Below, one piece after another: positions 14,713 through 23,436 of a stretch of 64,000 nt of DNA (within the stretch, counting starts at the first letter, position 1; each line of letters begins with the position of its first letter). The translations under genes were made by a program, and so were the position numbers. Location of the stretch: assembly GCF_009707865.1 (NCBI RefSeq), contig NZ_WMBA01000001.1, forward strand, positions 124,001 through 188,000, in the 5' to 3' direction. Under the pieces are notes generated by a model that saw only the letters and a list, made by a program, of their open reading frames with translations, was not told where the DNA came from and did no database searches. Source of the stretch: Amycolatopsis pithecellobii (lineage in GTDB: Bacteria; Actinomycetota; Actinomycetes; Mycobacteriales; Pseudonocardiaceae).

Positions 14713-15933
14713 ATGACGTTCAGTGCACTTCGGGGCGTCGGCGCTCGCAAGCCCGAACTGCCCGTGGTCGACGGAATCCTGTTCGGCGAGCCCCTGCTGG
14801 ATCCGGTGGCGGCCTACGAGCTCTCGGCGGCGTTGCGGAACCACCAGCAGCCCTATGTCGGAGTGACGACGGACGGCACTGTCCACAATGGTCTCTACCG
14901 GCTCGCCGACACCGGCGTCAGCGCCAAGGCCGCCGTCGATGCCGCGCGGGCGTTCCTCGCCCTGCTGCCGGACAACGAGCGCATGGTCGCGCGATTGGCC
15001 ATCGACTCCGACGACTGGCGACTGTGGACGAACGCCTTCCCCATGTGGAACCCGAAAGGGCTTCGCCTGGAGCGCATCTCCAAGGAGAAGCGCGACCTGG
15101 CGCTCGAGATCGTCAAGGCCAGCCTCAGCGAGGAGGGCTATGAGTCCGTGCGGAACGCGATGAAGCTCAATGGGGCTCTGGGCGAGCTGATCGGGGCCTA
15201 CCAGGACACGCTGACCGAGTTCGCCTACCACTTCACCATCTTCGGCGAACCGGGCGACGCCGAGCCGTGGGGCTGGCAGCTCATGGGCCACCACGTGGAC
15301 CTCAACTGCGTGTTCGTCGGCACGCAGTTGGTCCTTGCCCCGGTCTTCCTGGGCGCGGAGCCGAATTTCGCCCTCTCCGGTCAATACGCCGGGACCCGTG
15401 TCCTGGACCTCGAGACCGAGCGTGGTCTGAACCTACGGCGAGCACTGACCAGTTCCCAGGAGGACGCGTTCCTGCTGGGCGACTCGCTCCTTTCCAAGGA
15501 CCTGCCCGAGGAGCTCGGCGGGCCGTTCAACGGCCGCCATCTCGCCGGGGCGGGCCAGGACAACCTCGTCCTGCCCTACGAGGGCATTCGCGGTGACGAG
15601 CTCAGCTCGGATCAGCAGAAGCTGCTGCTCGAGCTGGTCGATGTCTACCTCAGCCGGATGCCCTCGGGCCACGCACGGCTGAAGCGGCGCCAGATCGAGG
15701 ACCATTTCGACGAGACCCGGTTCGTCTGGCGCGGGAAGCACGACGACACCAGCGCCTTCTATTACCGCATCCATTCGCCGGTGCTGCTGGTCGAGTACGA
15801 CAACCACCCGGGCATCTTCCTCGACAACGAAGAGCCTGAACGCTTCCACATCCACACCATCGTGCGGGAGCCGAACGGCAATGACTACGGCAAGGACCTG
15901 TTGGCGCAGCATTACGCGCTCCACCACTCGTAG
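14713..15933 (+). CDS. DUF3500 family protein (first of two)
   Basis: About 406 residues; ATG 14713 lies well spaced from AAGGAG, better than ATG 14707. It has the DUF3500 features shared with the copy at 35224: WGWQLMGHHVDLN followed by a hydrophobic strand and FLGAEPNF, a late HIHT pair, and a C-terminal NDYGKDLLAQHYALHH. The family has no known reaction. The invariant His-rich stretches (GHH..LN, HxH, NDYG.D.LAQH) would suit a metal or cofactor site. No signal peptide is seen, so it is cytoplasmic. It sits directly between a metal-binding cupin and a Rieske oxygenase, which argues for an enzymatic role in aromatic breakdown. Confidence 0.8.
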   Translation: MTFSALRGVGARKPELPVVDGILFGEPLLDPVAAYELSAALRNHQQPYVGVTTDGTVHNGLYRLADTGVSAKAAVDAARAFLALLPDNERMVARLAIDSDDWRLWTNAFPMWNPKGLRLERISKEKRDLALEIVKASLSEEGYESVRNAMKLNGALGELIGAYQDTLTEFAYHFTIFGEPGDAEPWGWQLMGHHVDLNCVFVGTQLVLAPVFLGAEPNFALSGQYAGTRVLDLETERGLNLRRALTSSQEDAFLLGDSLLSKDLPEELGGPFNGRHLAGAGQDNLVLPYEGIRGDELSSDQQKLLLELVDVYLSRMPSGHARLKRRQIEDHFDETRFVWRGKHDDTSAFYYRIHSPVLLVEYDNHPGIFLDNEEPERFHIHTIVREPNGNDYGKDLLAQHYALHHS

Positions 15934-15960
15934 CGCACCGCTCAAGTAAGGAAGTCACCG

Positions 15961-17121
15961 ATGACTGCAGTCGTTCCTCCGGAGCCGACCACCGAAGCAC
16001 TCAGCCCGTTCGAGACCGGGCCCGGCACGCCTGCCGGAAAATATCTGCGCAGCTTCTGGCAGCCGGTGCGGCTGTCTCAGGACCTGCTCGAGGGGCAGAC
16101 CCAGCCCATCGCGGTGATGGGCGAGAAGTTCACGCTCTACCGCGGCGTGGGCGGGAAACCGGTGGTGACCCAGGCCGGCTGCGCCCACCGGCAGACGCTG
16201 CTCTCGGTCGGTCATGTCGAGGGCGACTCGATCCGGTGCATGTTCCACGGATGGAAGTTCGGCGCCGACGGCCACTGTGAGGAAGCACCGGGCCAGAGCC
16301 CGAGCCTCGTCGAGCGCACGAGGATCCGCACCTACCCGGCTCATGAGGCGTATGGCGTGGTCTTCGCCTACTTCGGAGACGGCGAGCCGCCACGCTTCCC
16401 CGACATCGCCGGCTTTTCCGAGAAGCACGGCAAGGACATGATGTCGGCACTGGTGCTGGACTGCGGCACCTACCGGCGCAACTGCAACTACTACGTCAAC
16501 GTCGAGAACGCTCTTGACTTGGCGCACGTCCCTTATACCCACCGGATTTCGTCGGACCCCACCATCACCGAGGTGGGCTTTTCGCCCGACGTCGCCTTCG
16601 TTCGTGACGTCACCGTGGAGCGGTTCGACTTCGGAGTGCGGGCGATCGAGGTCATCGATGGCGACGCGCCGACCGTCTCGACCGTCATGCTCCCGAACGC
16701 CATGCACCTCATCGTCGGTCAGCGGGACGGCTACCTCGAGCAGGTCGCCTGGCGGGTGCCGATCGACGACGAATCGCATCTGAGCTTCCAGATCAGCGCG
16801 CTGCACACCGATGAGGAGGGAAAGAGGCGCTACTACGAGTACAAGGCCCGTCGGAGTGAGCTCGTTGCGAAGTACCCCTCGACCGAGGTGTGCGCCGAGC
16901 AGATCCTGCGCGGCGAGAAGACGCTGCTCGACTTCGCCGATCACCCCGATCTGGTCAACATGGAGGACCACGTCGCTCAGATGGGGATGCAGTTCATCAC
17001 CGACCGGGGCAAGGAGAACCTCGCTCAGTCCGACAAGGCTGTCATCCAACTGCGGCGCATGTTCATGAGCAGGCTGGCCGACTTCGTGGCCGGCGCACCG
17101 ACCCCGGCCGGTGACTGGTGA
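15961..17121 (+). CDS. Rieske non-heme iron aromatic oxygenase, alpha subunit
   Basis: 386 residues, single-component oxygenase size (vanillate demethylase / phthalate dioxygenase group). Rieske ligands are Cys74-x-His76 and Cys93-x2-His96 (CMFHGWKF). The mononuclear iron motif is Asn183, Asp186, His189, His194 (NVENALDLAHVPYTH). It would hydroxylate or O-demethylate an aromatic substrate with O2 and electrons from a PDR/VanB-type reductase; that reductase is encoded in the same operon at 21727, separated by the importer genes. The next gene starts on its stop codon. Absence of a beta subunit fits the VanA/OphA2-type homotrimer. Substrate unknown, presumably an aromatic acid. Confidence 0.92.
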   Translation: MTAVVPPEPTTEALSPFETGPGTPAGKYLRSFWQPVRLSQDLLEGQTQPIAVMGEKFTLYRGVGGKPVVTQAGCAHRQTLLSVGHVEGDSIRCMFHGWKFGADGHCEEAPGQSPSLVERTRIRTYPAHEAYGVVFAYFGDGEPPRFPDIAGFSEKHGKDMMSALVLDCGTYRRNCNYYVNVENALDLAHVPYTHRISSDPTITEVGFSPDVAFVRDVTVERFDFGVRAIEVIDGDAPTVSTVMLPNAMHLIVGQRDGYLEQVAWRVPIDDESHLSFQISALHTDEEGKRRYYEYKARRSELVAKYPSTEVCAEQILRGEKTLLDFADHPDLVNMEDHVAQMGMQFITDRGKENLAQSDKAVIQLRRMFMSRLADFVAGAPTPAGDW

Positions 17122-18155
17122 TGACGCTGACTCACTCGGCCGCACAGTCCGCGAAGGCTCCGGACCCGTCTGGAGCCGGCGGCGGCGGCGCGCGTTCAGG
17201 AGTCGGACGGGTGGTCGCCTGGTGGCAGCCCGCCGCGATCCTCGTCTGGATCCTGGTCGGCACCCCGCTGTTCGGGAGCTCCACCGTCTACCCCCTGTTG
17301 GTGCTCGCCGGGGTCTACGGTATCGCCGTCGTCGGGGTGTCCCTGCTCGCGGGGCTCGGTGGGCAGATCACGTTGGGGCACGCGGTATTCATGGCCATGG
17401 GCGGCTACGCGTCCGCGCTGTCGACGGCGAAGTGGGGCCTGCCGCCGCTGGCCGGTTTCGTCATCGGTGTGGCGGCGGCCCTGGTGCTGGCGCTCATCAC
17501 CAGCCCGATCCTGCGGCTCCGGGGCTGGTATCTCGCGATGGCGACGATCGCGATCTCCTTCATGTTGCAGCAGGTGATCGTCAACCTGAAGTCCTTTCTC
17601 GGTGGGAACAACGGCATCTTCGGCATTCCGCCGCTTTCCGTGGCCGGGGCCGAAGTGAGCGGTGAGACGTCGTATTTCGTTCTCGTGTGGACAGTCGTCC
17701 TGGTGTTGTTCCTGCTCGGCCGCAACATCGCCCGATCCCGGTTCGGCCGCTCCCTGATCGCCATCCACAAAGACGCCGACTCGGCGTCCACCGCGGGCAT
17801 CAATCCGGCGCGCGCCAAGGCGGTGCTGTGGTTGGTCGCGTCCGTCCCCGCGGCGATCGCGGGTTCGCTGTTCGCCCACTACAGCATGTTCATCGCCCCC
17901 ACCGACTTCGCGTTTTCGACGTCGCTGTTGCTTTTCGCGGCCGTCGTCGTCGGTGGGGAGCGGAGTATCTTCGGCGGGCTCGTCATGGTGACCGTCCTGG
18001 TCGCGATCTCCGCCTACGCGTCACAGACGTTGACCACGGATCTCGTCGAGGCGACGGCCATGATCGTCGTCTATCTCGTTTCGCCGCAAGGACTCGCGGG
18101 CCTCGGCACGGCGCTGGTGAACCGCGTTCGTGGCAGGGGGAGGCGACATGCTTGA
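17121..18155 (+). CDS. livM: LIV-type ABC transporter permease (LivM-like)
   Basis: About 344 residues with 8-10 hydrophobic segments and the family signatures GLGGQITLGHAVFMAMGGYA and the cytoplasmic GRSLIAIHKDADSASTAGIN loop that contacts the ATPase. A short Ala/Gly-rich cytoplasmic leader precedes the first helix. ATG 17121 overlaps the Rieske stop (TGATG); a GTG one codon earlier is possible. It is the first of five importer genes in the order M-G-F-H-K, different from the common K-H-M-G-F order. In such catabolic operons the importer usually brings in aromatic acids rather than amino acids. Confidence 0.92.
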   Translation: MTLTHSAAQSAKAPDPSGAGGGGARSGVGRVVAWWQPAAILVWILVGTPLFGSSTVYPLLVLAGVYGIAVVGVSLLAGLGGQITLGHAVFMAMGGYASALSTAKWGLPPLAGFVIGVAAALVLALITSPILRLRGWYLAMATIAISFMLQQVIVNLKSFLGGNNGIFGIPPLSVAGAEVSGETSYFVLVWTVVLVLFLLGRNIARSRFGRSLIAIHKDADSASTAGINPARAKAVLWLVASVPAAIAGSLFAHYSMFIAPTDFAFSTSLLLFAAVVVGGERSIFGGLVMVTVLVAISAYASQTLTTDLVEATAMIVVYLVSPQGLAGLGTALVNRVRGRGRRHA

Positions 18156-18915
18156 GAGCCGTTACCTGTCCGTCGAGTTCGGTGGCGTGGCCGCGCTCGC
18201 CGACGTGACATTCACGGTGGCCGAGCGGTCCGTCCTCGGCTTGATCGGTCCCAACGGTGCGGGAAAGTCCACGTTCATCGGCGCCGCGAGCGGCGTGGTG
18301 CTCCCGAGCGGGGGAACCGTCACCTGGCGCGGCGCGACGCTGGCCGGAAAGCGTCCGGACCAGATCGCCCGGCTCGGCGTGGGCCGGACCTTCCAGCACG
18401 CACGGCTTTTCCCCGGCCTCACGGCGCTGGAGAACGTGATGATCGGGAGCCATCTCGCCGGCCGGTCCGGCGTCTTCAGTGCGATGCTGCGCATTCCCCG
18501 GTGGCGCAAGGACGAAGAGGTGCTGCGGGCTGCCGCGGTGGAGGCCATGGAAGCCGTGCACGCGCTCCACCTCGCACATCGCCTGAGCGAGGACCTCACC
18601 GCCGGCCAACAACGGCTGGTCGCCGTCGCCCGCGCCCTGGCCGGCGGGCCGTCGTTGCTGTTCCTCGACGAGCCGGCGGCCGGGCTGACGGATGCGGAAC
18701 GGGAACTGCTCGCCGAGGACCTCAAGGGGTACTTCGCGACGCATGACCTGACCGTCCTGCTGGTCGAGCACAACCTGGGATTCCTGATGTCGCTGGTGTC
18801 GCGAATCGTGGTGTTCGACCGCGGTGCAGTCCTCGCGGAGGGAACCCCGGCCGGGATCCGCGCCGATCCGGCCGTCGTCGACGCCTATCTGGGAGCCGAT
18901 CATGCTGTGCGGTAA
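18148..18915 (+). CDS. livG: LIV-type ABC transporter ATPase (LivG-like)
   Basis: About 255 residues; the ATG at 18148 (after GGGGAGG) overlaps the permease end by eight bases. Walker A GPNGAGKS, the LivG-type GVGRTFQHARLFPGLTALEN, a signature region DLTAGQQRLVAVARAL (note AGQQ in place of the usual SGGQ/SYGQ) and Walker B LLFLDEPAAGL are all present, followed by the HDLTVLLVEHNL switch His. It pairs with the LivF-like ATPase at 18902. The altered signature is within the range of LivG proteins, and I would not call it inactive. Confidence 0.92.
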   Translation: MLESRYLSVEFGGVAALADVTFTVAERSVLGLIGPNGAGKSTFIGAASGVVLPSGGTVTWRGATLAGKRPDQIARLGVGRTFQHARLFPGLTALENVMIGSHLAGRSGVFSAMLRIPRWRKDEEVLRAAAVEAMEAVHALHLAHRLSEDLTAGQQRLVAVARALAGGPSLLFLDEPAAGLTDAERELLAEDLKGYFATHDLTVLLVEHNLGFLMSLVSRIVVFDRGAVLAEGTPAGIRADPAVVDAYLGADHAVR

Positions 18916-19609
18916 GGGTTTGGTCGCGGGCTACCTGGGCGCGCCGGTGCTCCACGAGGTCAGCATCGACGTGCGGCGGGGCGAGGTCTTCTGCCTCCTC
19001 GGCGCGAACGGCGCGGGCAAGAGTACGACCGCGAAATGTCTGGCCGGGGCGCTCGGCCTGCGCGGCGGCCGAGTGACCATCGACGACGTCGACGTGACCG
19101 CGGCCGGCGCTCATGAGCGGGTGCGCCGCGGCGTTTCGCTCGTTCCGGAAGCGCGGCATCTCTTCGGCCGGTCGACCGTTCGCGACAACATCATGCTCGG
19201 CGGCTGGACGAAGTCACGGTCGCATCGGCCGGCATCGTTCGAGCGAGTCCTGGAGATGTTCCCTCAGTTGAAGCGTCTCCTGAAGAGCCGGGCGCGTGAC
19301 CTGTCCGGCGGCGAACAGCAAATGGTGGCGATCGGGCGCGCGCTCATGGCGGACCCGCGCTACCTCATCTTGGACGAGCCGAGTCTCGGTCTCGCCCCGA
19401 TCTACGTCGACGCCATCCTGCGGCAGGCGGCCGAACTCGCCCGGCAACGCGTCGGCATCCTCCTGATCGAGCAGAACGTCGGCAAGGCGCTGTCCATCGG
19501 TCACCGGGCAGCGGTGGTCGAGACCGGACGTGTCGTGCTGAGCGGCACGGCCGAGGAAGTGGCCGCGAATCCGTTGGTCGTCGATTCCTATTTGGGCGGT
19601 GCCGCATGA
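18902..19609 (+). CDS. livF: LIV-type ABC transporter ATPase (LivF-like)
   Basis: About 235 residues from ATG 18902, overlapping the LivG stop. Walker A GANGAGKS, LivF-type SLVPEARHLFGRSTVRDNIMLG, signature DLSGGEQQMVAIGRAL and Walker B LILDEPSLGL are intact, with the shortened C-terminus typical of LivF. It forms the nucleotide-binding pair with LivG on the cytoplasmic side of the LivM/LivH permeases. Its stop overlaps the LivH start (ATGA). Confidence 0.93.
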   Translation: MLCGKGLVAGYLGAPVLHEVSIDVRRGEVFCLLGANGAGKSTTAKCLAGALGLRGGRVTIDDVDVTAAGAHERVRRGVSLVPEARHLFGRSTVRDNIMLGGWTKSRSHRPASFERVLEMFPQLKRLLKSRARDLSGGEQQMVAIGRALMADPRYLILDEPSLGLAPIYVDAILRQAAELARQRVGILLIEQNVGKALSIGHRAAVVETGRVVLSGTAEEVAANPLVVDSYLGGAA

Positions 19610-20481
19610 GCACGTTCCTCCAGCTCACGTTCGCCGGTCTGAGCGTCGGTGCGCTGTACATGCTGATCGCGTTCGGCATGGTGGTCACCTACCAGGTGTC
19701 GCGGGTCGAAAGCCTGGCGCAAGGCGGTTTCGTGGTCTACGGCGCGTTGGTGTTCACTACGGTGCACGACAGTCTCGGACTGCCTCTGATCATTGCGGTG
19801 CTCGCGAGTTCGCTTGTCTGCTCGGCGATTGCCGTCGTGTTGTACATCCTTGCCCTGAACCGGTTCGCGGGGCGGGGGAGTGTCGGACCGGTCGTCATGA
19901 TGCTCGGTGGCGCCATCCTCTGTCAGGAGCTGGCGCGACGGTTCTGGGGCCTCAATGACCGTGGCGCCACACCGTGGCTCCCGCGCGAGCCTTTGCACGT
20001 TTTCGGGGCAACGGTGCTCCCCCATTCCCTGCTGATCTGGGCCGGCACCGCCGTTCTCGTCGGTTTGGGGTTCGCGCTCTTCGAACGGACGATGCTGGGC
20101 AAGGGTTTGCGCGCCGCGGCAGACGACGTCGAGGGCGCGCGGCTGGTGGGGATCAACACCAGGTTGATGCGGTTCTTCAGCTTCCAGGTCGCCGGTTTTT
20201 ACGGGGCGGTGGCCGGCATCCTGCTGGCGCCTGTCATGCCTTTCGGGTGGTCGTGGGTCTTCCCGCTCGCCGTGATGGGTGCGATCGGGGCCATCGGCGG
20301 TCGCTGGGAGTACGTGCCGGTCGCGCTCGTGTCGCTCGCGATCGGCCTGTTCGCCGGCTACGCGGGCGGCTACGTGTCAACGGCATGGCAGAACGTCTAC
20401 GTCTACGGGGCTTTCATCGTCGTTCTCCTTGTGCTGCGCGAAGGCAAGCGCGCAGGTTCCCGCCGGCGCTTACGCAGCTGA
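19606..20481 (+). CDS. livH: LIV-type ABC transporter permease (LivH-like)
   Basis: 291 residues with about eight membrane helices, starting FAGLSVGALYMLIAFGMVVTY, the standard LivH opening; the ATPase-contact loop is KGLRAAADDVEGARLVGIN. Unlike most LivH proteins the segment after helix 1 reads SRVESLAQGGFVVYGALVF, with only part of the usual NFAQGE motif kept. Coupled to livF by a four-base overlap and followed by livK. It forms the membrane channel with LivM. Confidence 0.91.
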   Translation: MSTFLQLTFAGLSVGALYMLIAFGMVVTYQVSRVESLAQGGFVVYGALVFTTVHDSLGLPLIIAVLASSLVCSAIAVVLYILALNRFAGRGSVGPVVMMLGGAILCQELARRFWGLNDRGATPWLPREPLHVFGATVLPHSLLIWAGTAVLVGLGFALFERTMLGKGLRAAADDVEGARLVGINTRLMRFFSFQVAGFYGAVAGILLAPVMPFGWSWVFPLAVMGAIGAIGGRWEYVPVALVSLAIGLFAGYAGGYVSTAWQNVYVYGAFIVVLLVLREGKRAGSRRRLRS

Positions 20482-20502
20482 CCTACAGAAATGAGGCTTG
20501 CA

Positions 20503-21666
20503 ATGAGGCAAGTGAAGATCATCGTGGCGGCCGCGACGGCGGGCTTGCTCGCCCTGACAACGGCTTGTGGGGCCTCGGGCGGCAGCACGTCGAACGCCAC
20601 GATCTCGCTGGGCATGATCATCGACAAGACCGGGGTCTTCGCGTCCTCGGGAATTCCGGCGCTGAACGGTGTCCAGCTCGCCGTCGACGAAACCAACCAG
20701 GCGGGCGGGATCAACGGCAAGAAGATCGATCTCGTCGTCCAGGACGGCACATCCGACCCGGCGGTCGCGGCGGCTGCTGCCCGCACGCTGAGCCGCAAGG
20801 TGCAGGCCGTGCTCGGCACCGCTTCCGGTTCCGGCTGCCGCGCGGTACAGCCCATCCTGGACTCGGCCAAGGTGCTCCAATACTGCTTGTCGCCACAGCA
20901 GTTCACGCTGACGCCGTTGTTCTTCTGGGGGCTCGCGCCGGTCACCGGGTATATCCCCGCGACGGTTCCCTGGCTGAAGGCACAGGGTTATCACCGGATC
21001 GCGTTCATCGGCCAGAACGACGCCACCGGGGACGGCTATCTGTCGGTCTTCAACGCCATCGCGAAGTCCGACCCGGCGAACTACCAGATCGTGGGTCAGG
21101 AGCGCTTCGATTCCGGCGCCACCAACCTGGAAACGCAGGCGACCAAGCTCCGGGACACCAAGCCCGACCTGATCGTCGCCGGGACCACCGGTGGCAATAT
21201 CGTGCCGGTCGTCCGCGCCGTCAAATCGCTGGGGATGACCCAGCCGATCTGGGTGGGTACCGGTTCCGTTTCACTCGACGCGTTGAGCCCGTTGGCCGGC
21301 GACCTTCCGGCCGGGGGATTGTTCGCCAACGCGTTCTGGGCCGACATCTCGGACGAGGTGCCCGCCGGTGTCCCGTATGCCGCCGATGTGACCAGCTTCG
21401 CCAAGGCATATTCCGCGAAGTACAACCAGAAATCCGTTTCCGCGGCCGCCGGTTCCTACGACGCGACAATGCAGATCATCGCCGCAGTCAAGTCCGGGGC
21501 GACCAAGGGTACGGAAATCGCGACGCACATCGAGTCTTCTGCGTTCACCGGTGCGCTCGGCGATTACAAGTTTTCGCCGGCTGTTCATCAGGGCGCGACT
21601 TTGCCGCCCGTGATGATGACTTACCAGGGCGCCAAGGGTTTGAAGCTCGCATTCTCCGGCTCGTGA
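20503..21666 (+). CDS. livK: LIV-type ABC transporter substrate-binding lipoprotein
   Basis: About 387 residues with a lipoprotein signal: basic start, hydrophobic stretch and lipobox LTTAC with Cys22 as the lipidated residue. The mature part is a type I periplasmic binding protein (ISLGMIIDKTGVFASSGIPA, NQAGGINGKKIDLVVQDGTS, ATGDGYLSVF). ATG 20503 has GAGG six bases upstream and is preferred over ATG 20491. It captures the substrate outside the membrane for LivMGFH. Linkage to a Rieske oxygenase suggests an aromatic acid or similar ligand; branched amino acids are less likely in this setting. Confidence 0.91.
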   Translation: MRQVKIIVAAATAGLLALTTACGASGGSTSNATISLGMIIDKTGVFASSGIPALNGVQLAVDETNQAGGINGKKIDLVVQDGTSDPAVAAAAARTLSRKVQAVLGTASGSGCRAVQPILDSAKVLQYCLSPQQFTLTPLFFWGLAPVTGYIPATVPWLKAQGYHRIAFIGQNDATGDGYLSVFNAIAKSDPANYQIVGQERFDSGATNLETQATKLRDTKPDLIVAGTTGGNIVPVVRAVKSLGMTQPIWVGTGSVSLDALSPLAGDLPAGGLFANAFWADISDEVPAGVPYAADVTSFAKAYSAKYNQKSVSAAAGSYDATMQIIAAVKSGATKGTEIATHIESSAFTGALGDYKFSPAVHQGATLPPVMMTYQGAKGLKLAFSGS

Positions 21667-21726
21667 TTCGCGCACGCATCGGTGGTCGCAAGTGGACGGT
21701 GAGGCAGTGGAAAGGTGAGTGGGCAG

Positions 21727-22683
21727 ATGACAACAGGATCCCTGGACCTGGTTGTGACGTCCGTCCGGTGGGAGGCCGACGACGTCATCTCGATCACGTT
21801 CGCCGACCCGGCGGGCGGAGACTTGCCCGAGTGGCGGCCGGGCGCGCATCTCGAGTTGGTGCTGCCCAGTGGTCTCGTGCGCCAGTACTCGCTCTGCGGG
21901 TCACCCGGGGATCGATCCGAGTACCGGGTCGCGGTCCTGCGCGAGGCGAATGGCCGCGGCGGCTCCCGTGAGCTTCACGATACGGGCTTGGTGGGCAAAA
22001 GGCTGAAGGTGGATGGCCCCCGTAACCGCTTCGAGCTCGTGCCGAGCAGTCGTTATGTGTTCATCGCCGGGGGAATCGGTATCACTCCCATCCTCGCCAT
22101 GGTGCGCTCGCTCGCCACGTCCGTTCCGTGGTCTCTGCACTATGGCGGGCGAACGCATGCCGGCATGGCCTTCACCGATGAACTGGTCGCGATCGGCGGT
22201 GACCGGATTACCTTGTCGCCTCAGGACAAGGACGGACTGCTCGACGTGGACGCCATCGTGGGTGGCGCCGACGAGTCGACGGCGATCTACTGCTGTGGCC
22301 CCGCTCCGCTGCTGGAGGCCGTGCAGGCCGCGTGTGCCCGGCTCGTCCCCGGCGCCTCGCTGCACATCGAACGGTTCAGCGCCGCATCGGCCGTGCCAAA
22401 GGCGCCCGGCGACGAGCGGACGGTCGAGGTCGAGCTGCGCAGGAGCGGGGTCACCGTCGAGGTCGGTCGCGAAAGCTCCATTTTGGATGCGATCCGCGAA
22501 GTAGTGCCCGGCGCTCCGTACTCGTGCACGGAGGGCTATTGCGGCAGTTGCGAGGTCACGGTGCTCGAGGGGACGCCCGACCATCGTGACGACATTCTCA
22601 CCACCGAGGAGCGCGAAACCGGGCGGACCATGTTCCCCTGCGTCAGCCGCGCGTTGTCCGAGCGACTCGTACTCGACATCTGA
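21727..22683 (+). CDS. PDR/VanB-type oxygenase reductase (FMN, NADH, 2Fe-2S)
   Basis: About 318 residues with the order FMN domain (RQYSLCG for flavin binding), NAD domain (FIAGGIGITPILAMV and IYCCGPAPLLEAV) and C-terminal plant-type ferredoxin with Cys267, Cys272, Cys275 and Cys305 (CTEGYCGSC...MFPC). This is the phthalate-dioxygenase-reductase layout, which feeds single-component Rieske oxygenases. It should serve the oxygenase at 15961, encoded 4.6 kb upstream in the same operon beyond the importer. ATG 21727 is chosen (AGGTGAG upstream) over GTG 21715. Confidence 0.92.
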   Translation: MTTGSLDLVVTSVRWEADDVISITFADPAGGDLPEWRPGAHLELVLPSGLVRQYSLCGSPGDRSEYRVAVLREANGRGGSRELHDTGLVGKRLKVDGPRNRFELVPSSRYVFIAGGIGITPILAMVRSLATSVPWSLHYGGRTHAGMAFTDELVAIGGDRITLSPQDKDGLLDVDAIVGGADESTAIYCCGPAPLLEAVQAACARLVPGASLHIERFSAASAVPKAPGDERTVEVELRRSGVTVEVGRESSILDAIREVVPGAPYSCTEGYCGSCEVTVLEGTPDHRDDILTTEERETGRTMFPCVSRALSERLVLDI

Positions 22684-22700
22684 GTAAGGAAGGTGCCGCG

Positions 22701-23420
22701 TTGACGGACGATTCGATCAGCAAGCAACTGGCTCAGGCGTACCAGGCTCTGGCATTCGCCGGACAGACGGACATGGTCTGGGGCCACGTGAGCGCCCGAG
22801 ACCCGGGGGGACGGGGCGCCTGGATGAAGGCCGCGCCATGGGGATTCGAGGAGATCACCGCCGAGCGGCTCGTCCTCGTTTCACCGGAGGGGGAGGTACT
22901 CGCCGGCCAGGGCCGCAGACACATCGAGTATCCGATCCACACCAAGATCATGGAGGCGCGCCCAGAGGTGGGAGCGGTGATCCACAGCCATGCCTCCGCG
23001 GCCTCGGTTTTCGCTTCGCTCGACGTTCCGCTGCGCGCGATTTCCCATGACGCCGTCCCGTTCCTGGACCCGGACATCCCGCGGTTCGCCTATACCGGGA
23101 ACCTCGTCCGCGACGACGACACGGGGGCACGGCTGGCAGAGAGCCTGGGGGAGGCCGCCGGTGCCCTCATGGCCGCGCACGGGTTCGTCGTCGTCGGGGA
23201 AACCCTTGCGGTCGCCGTGATGCGCGCGGTCCTTCTGGAGCGGGCCTGCCGTAACCACCTCACGGCGTTGGCGGCCGGTGGCCCCGCGCGGTGGTCCGAC
23301 GACGCCGAGATCGCGGAGAAACGCGCTCTGGTCTGGTCAATGACCCAGTACCAGGCCGGTTACGACTACTTGGTGCGAGGCGGGACGGCCGCTGCGTCCC
23401 ACGACCCCATGACCCCCTGA
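22701..23420 (+). CDS. Class II aldolase/adducin family protein
   Basis: 239 residues, TTG start at 22701 preceded by TAAGGAAGG. VIHSHASAASVFASL supplies the zinc-binding HxH, and AAHGFVVVGETLAVAVMRAV the third His; the Glu/Asp of LVLVSPEGEVL is also family-like. Members cleave or decarboxylate hydroxy-acid phosphates, or act on free keto/hydroxy acids, with Zn2+. Here it might perform the aldol cleavage or decarboxylation step of the ring-cleavage product. It is not the usual DmpG-type aldolase, so the lower pathway would be non-standard. Operon position: after the reductase. Confidence 0.82.
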   Translation: MTDDSISKQLAQAYQALAFAGQTDMVWGHVSARDPGGRGAWMKAAPWGFEEITAERLVLVSPEGEVLAGQGRRHIEYPIHTKIMEARPEVGAVIHSHASAASVFASLDVPLRAISHDAVPFLDPDIPRFAYTGNLVRDDDTGARLAESLGEAAGALMAAHGFVVVGETLAVAVMRAVLLERACRNHLTALAAGGPARWSDDAEIAEKRALVWSMTQYQAGYDYLVRGGTAAASHDPMTP

Positions 23421-23436
23421 CGAAAAGGGACTTCAT

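Noticed and set aside
18148-18915. LivG-like ATPase as a dead subunit because its signature reads AGQQ
   Set aside because: Walker A, Walker B and the switch His are intact, and LivG proteins vary at the signature motif.
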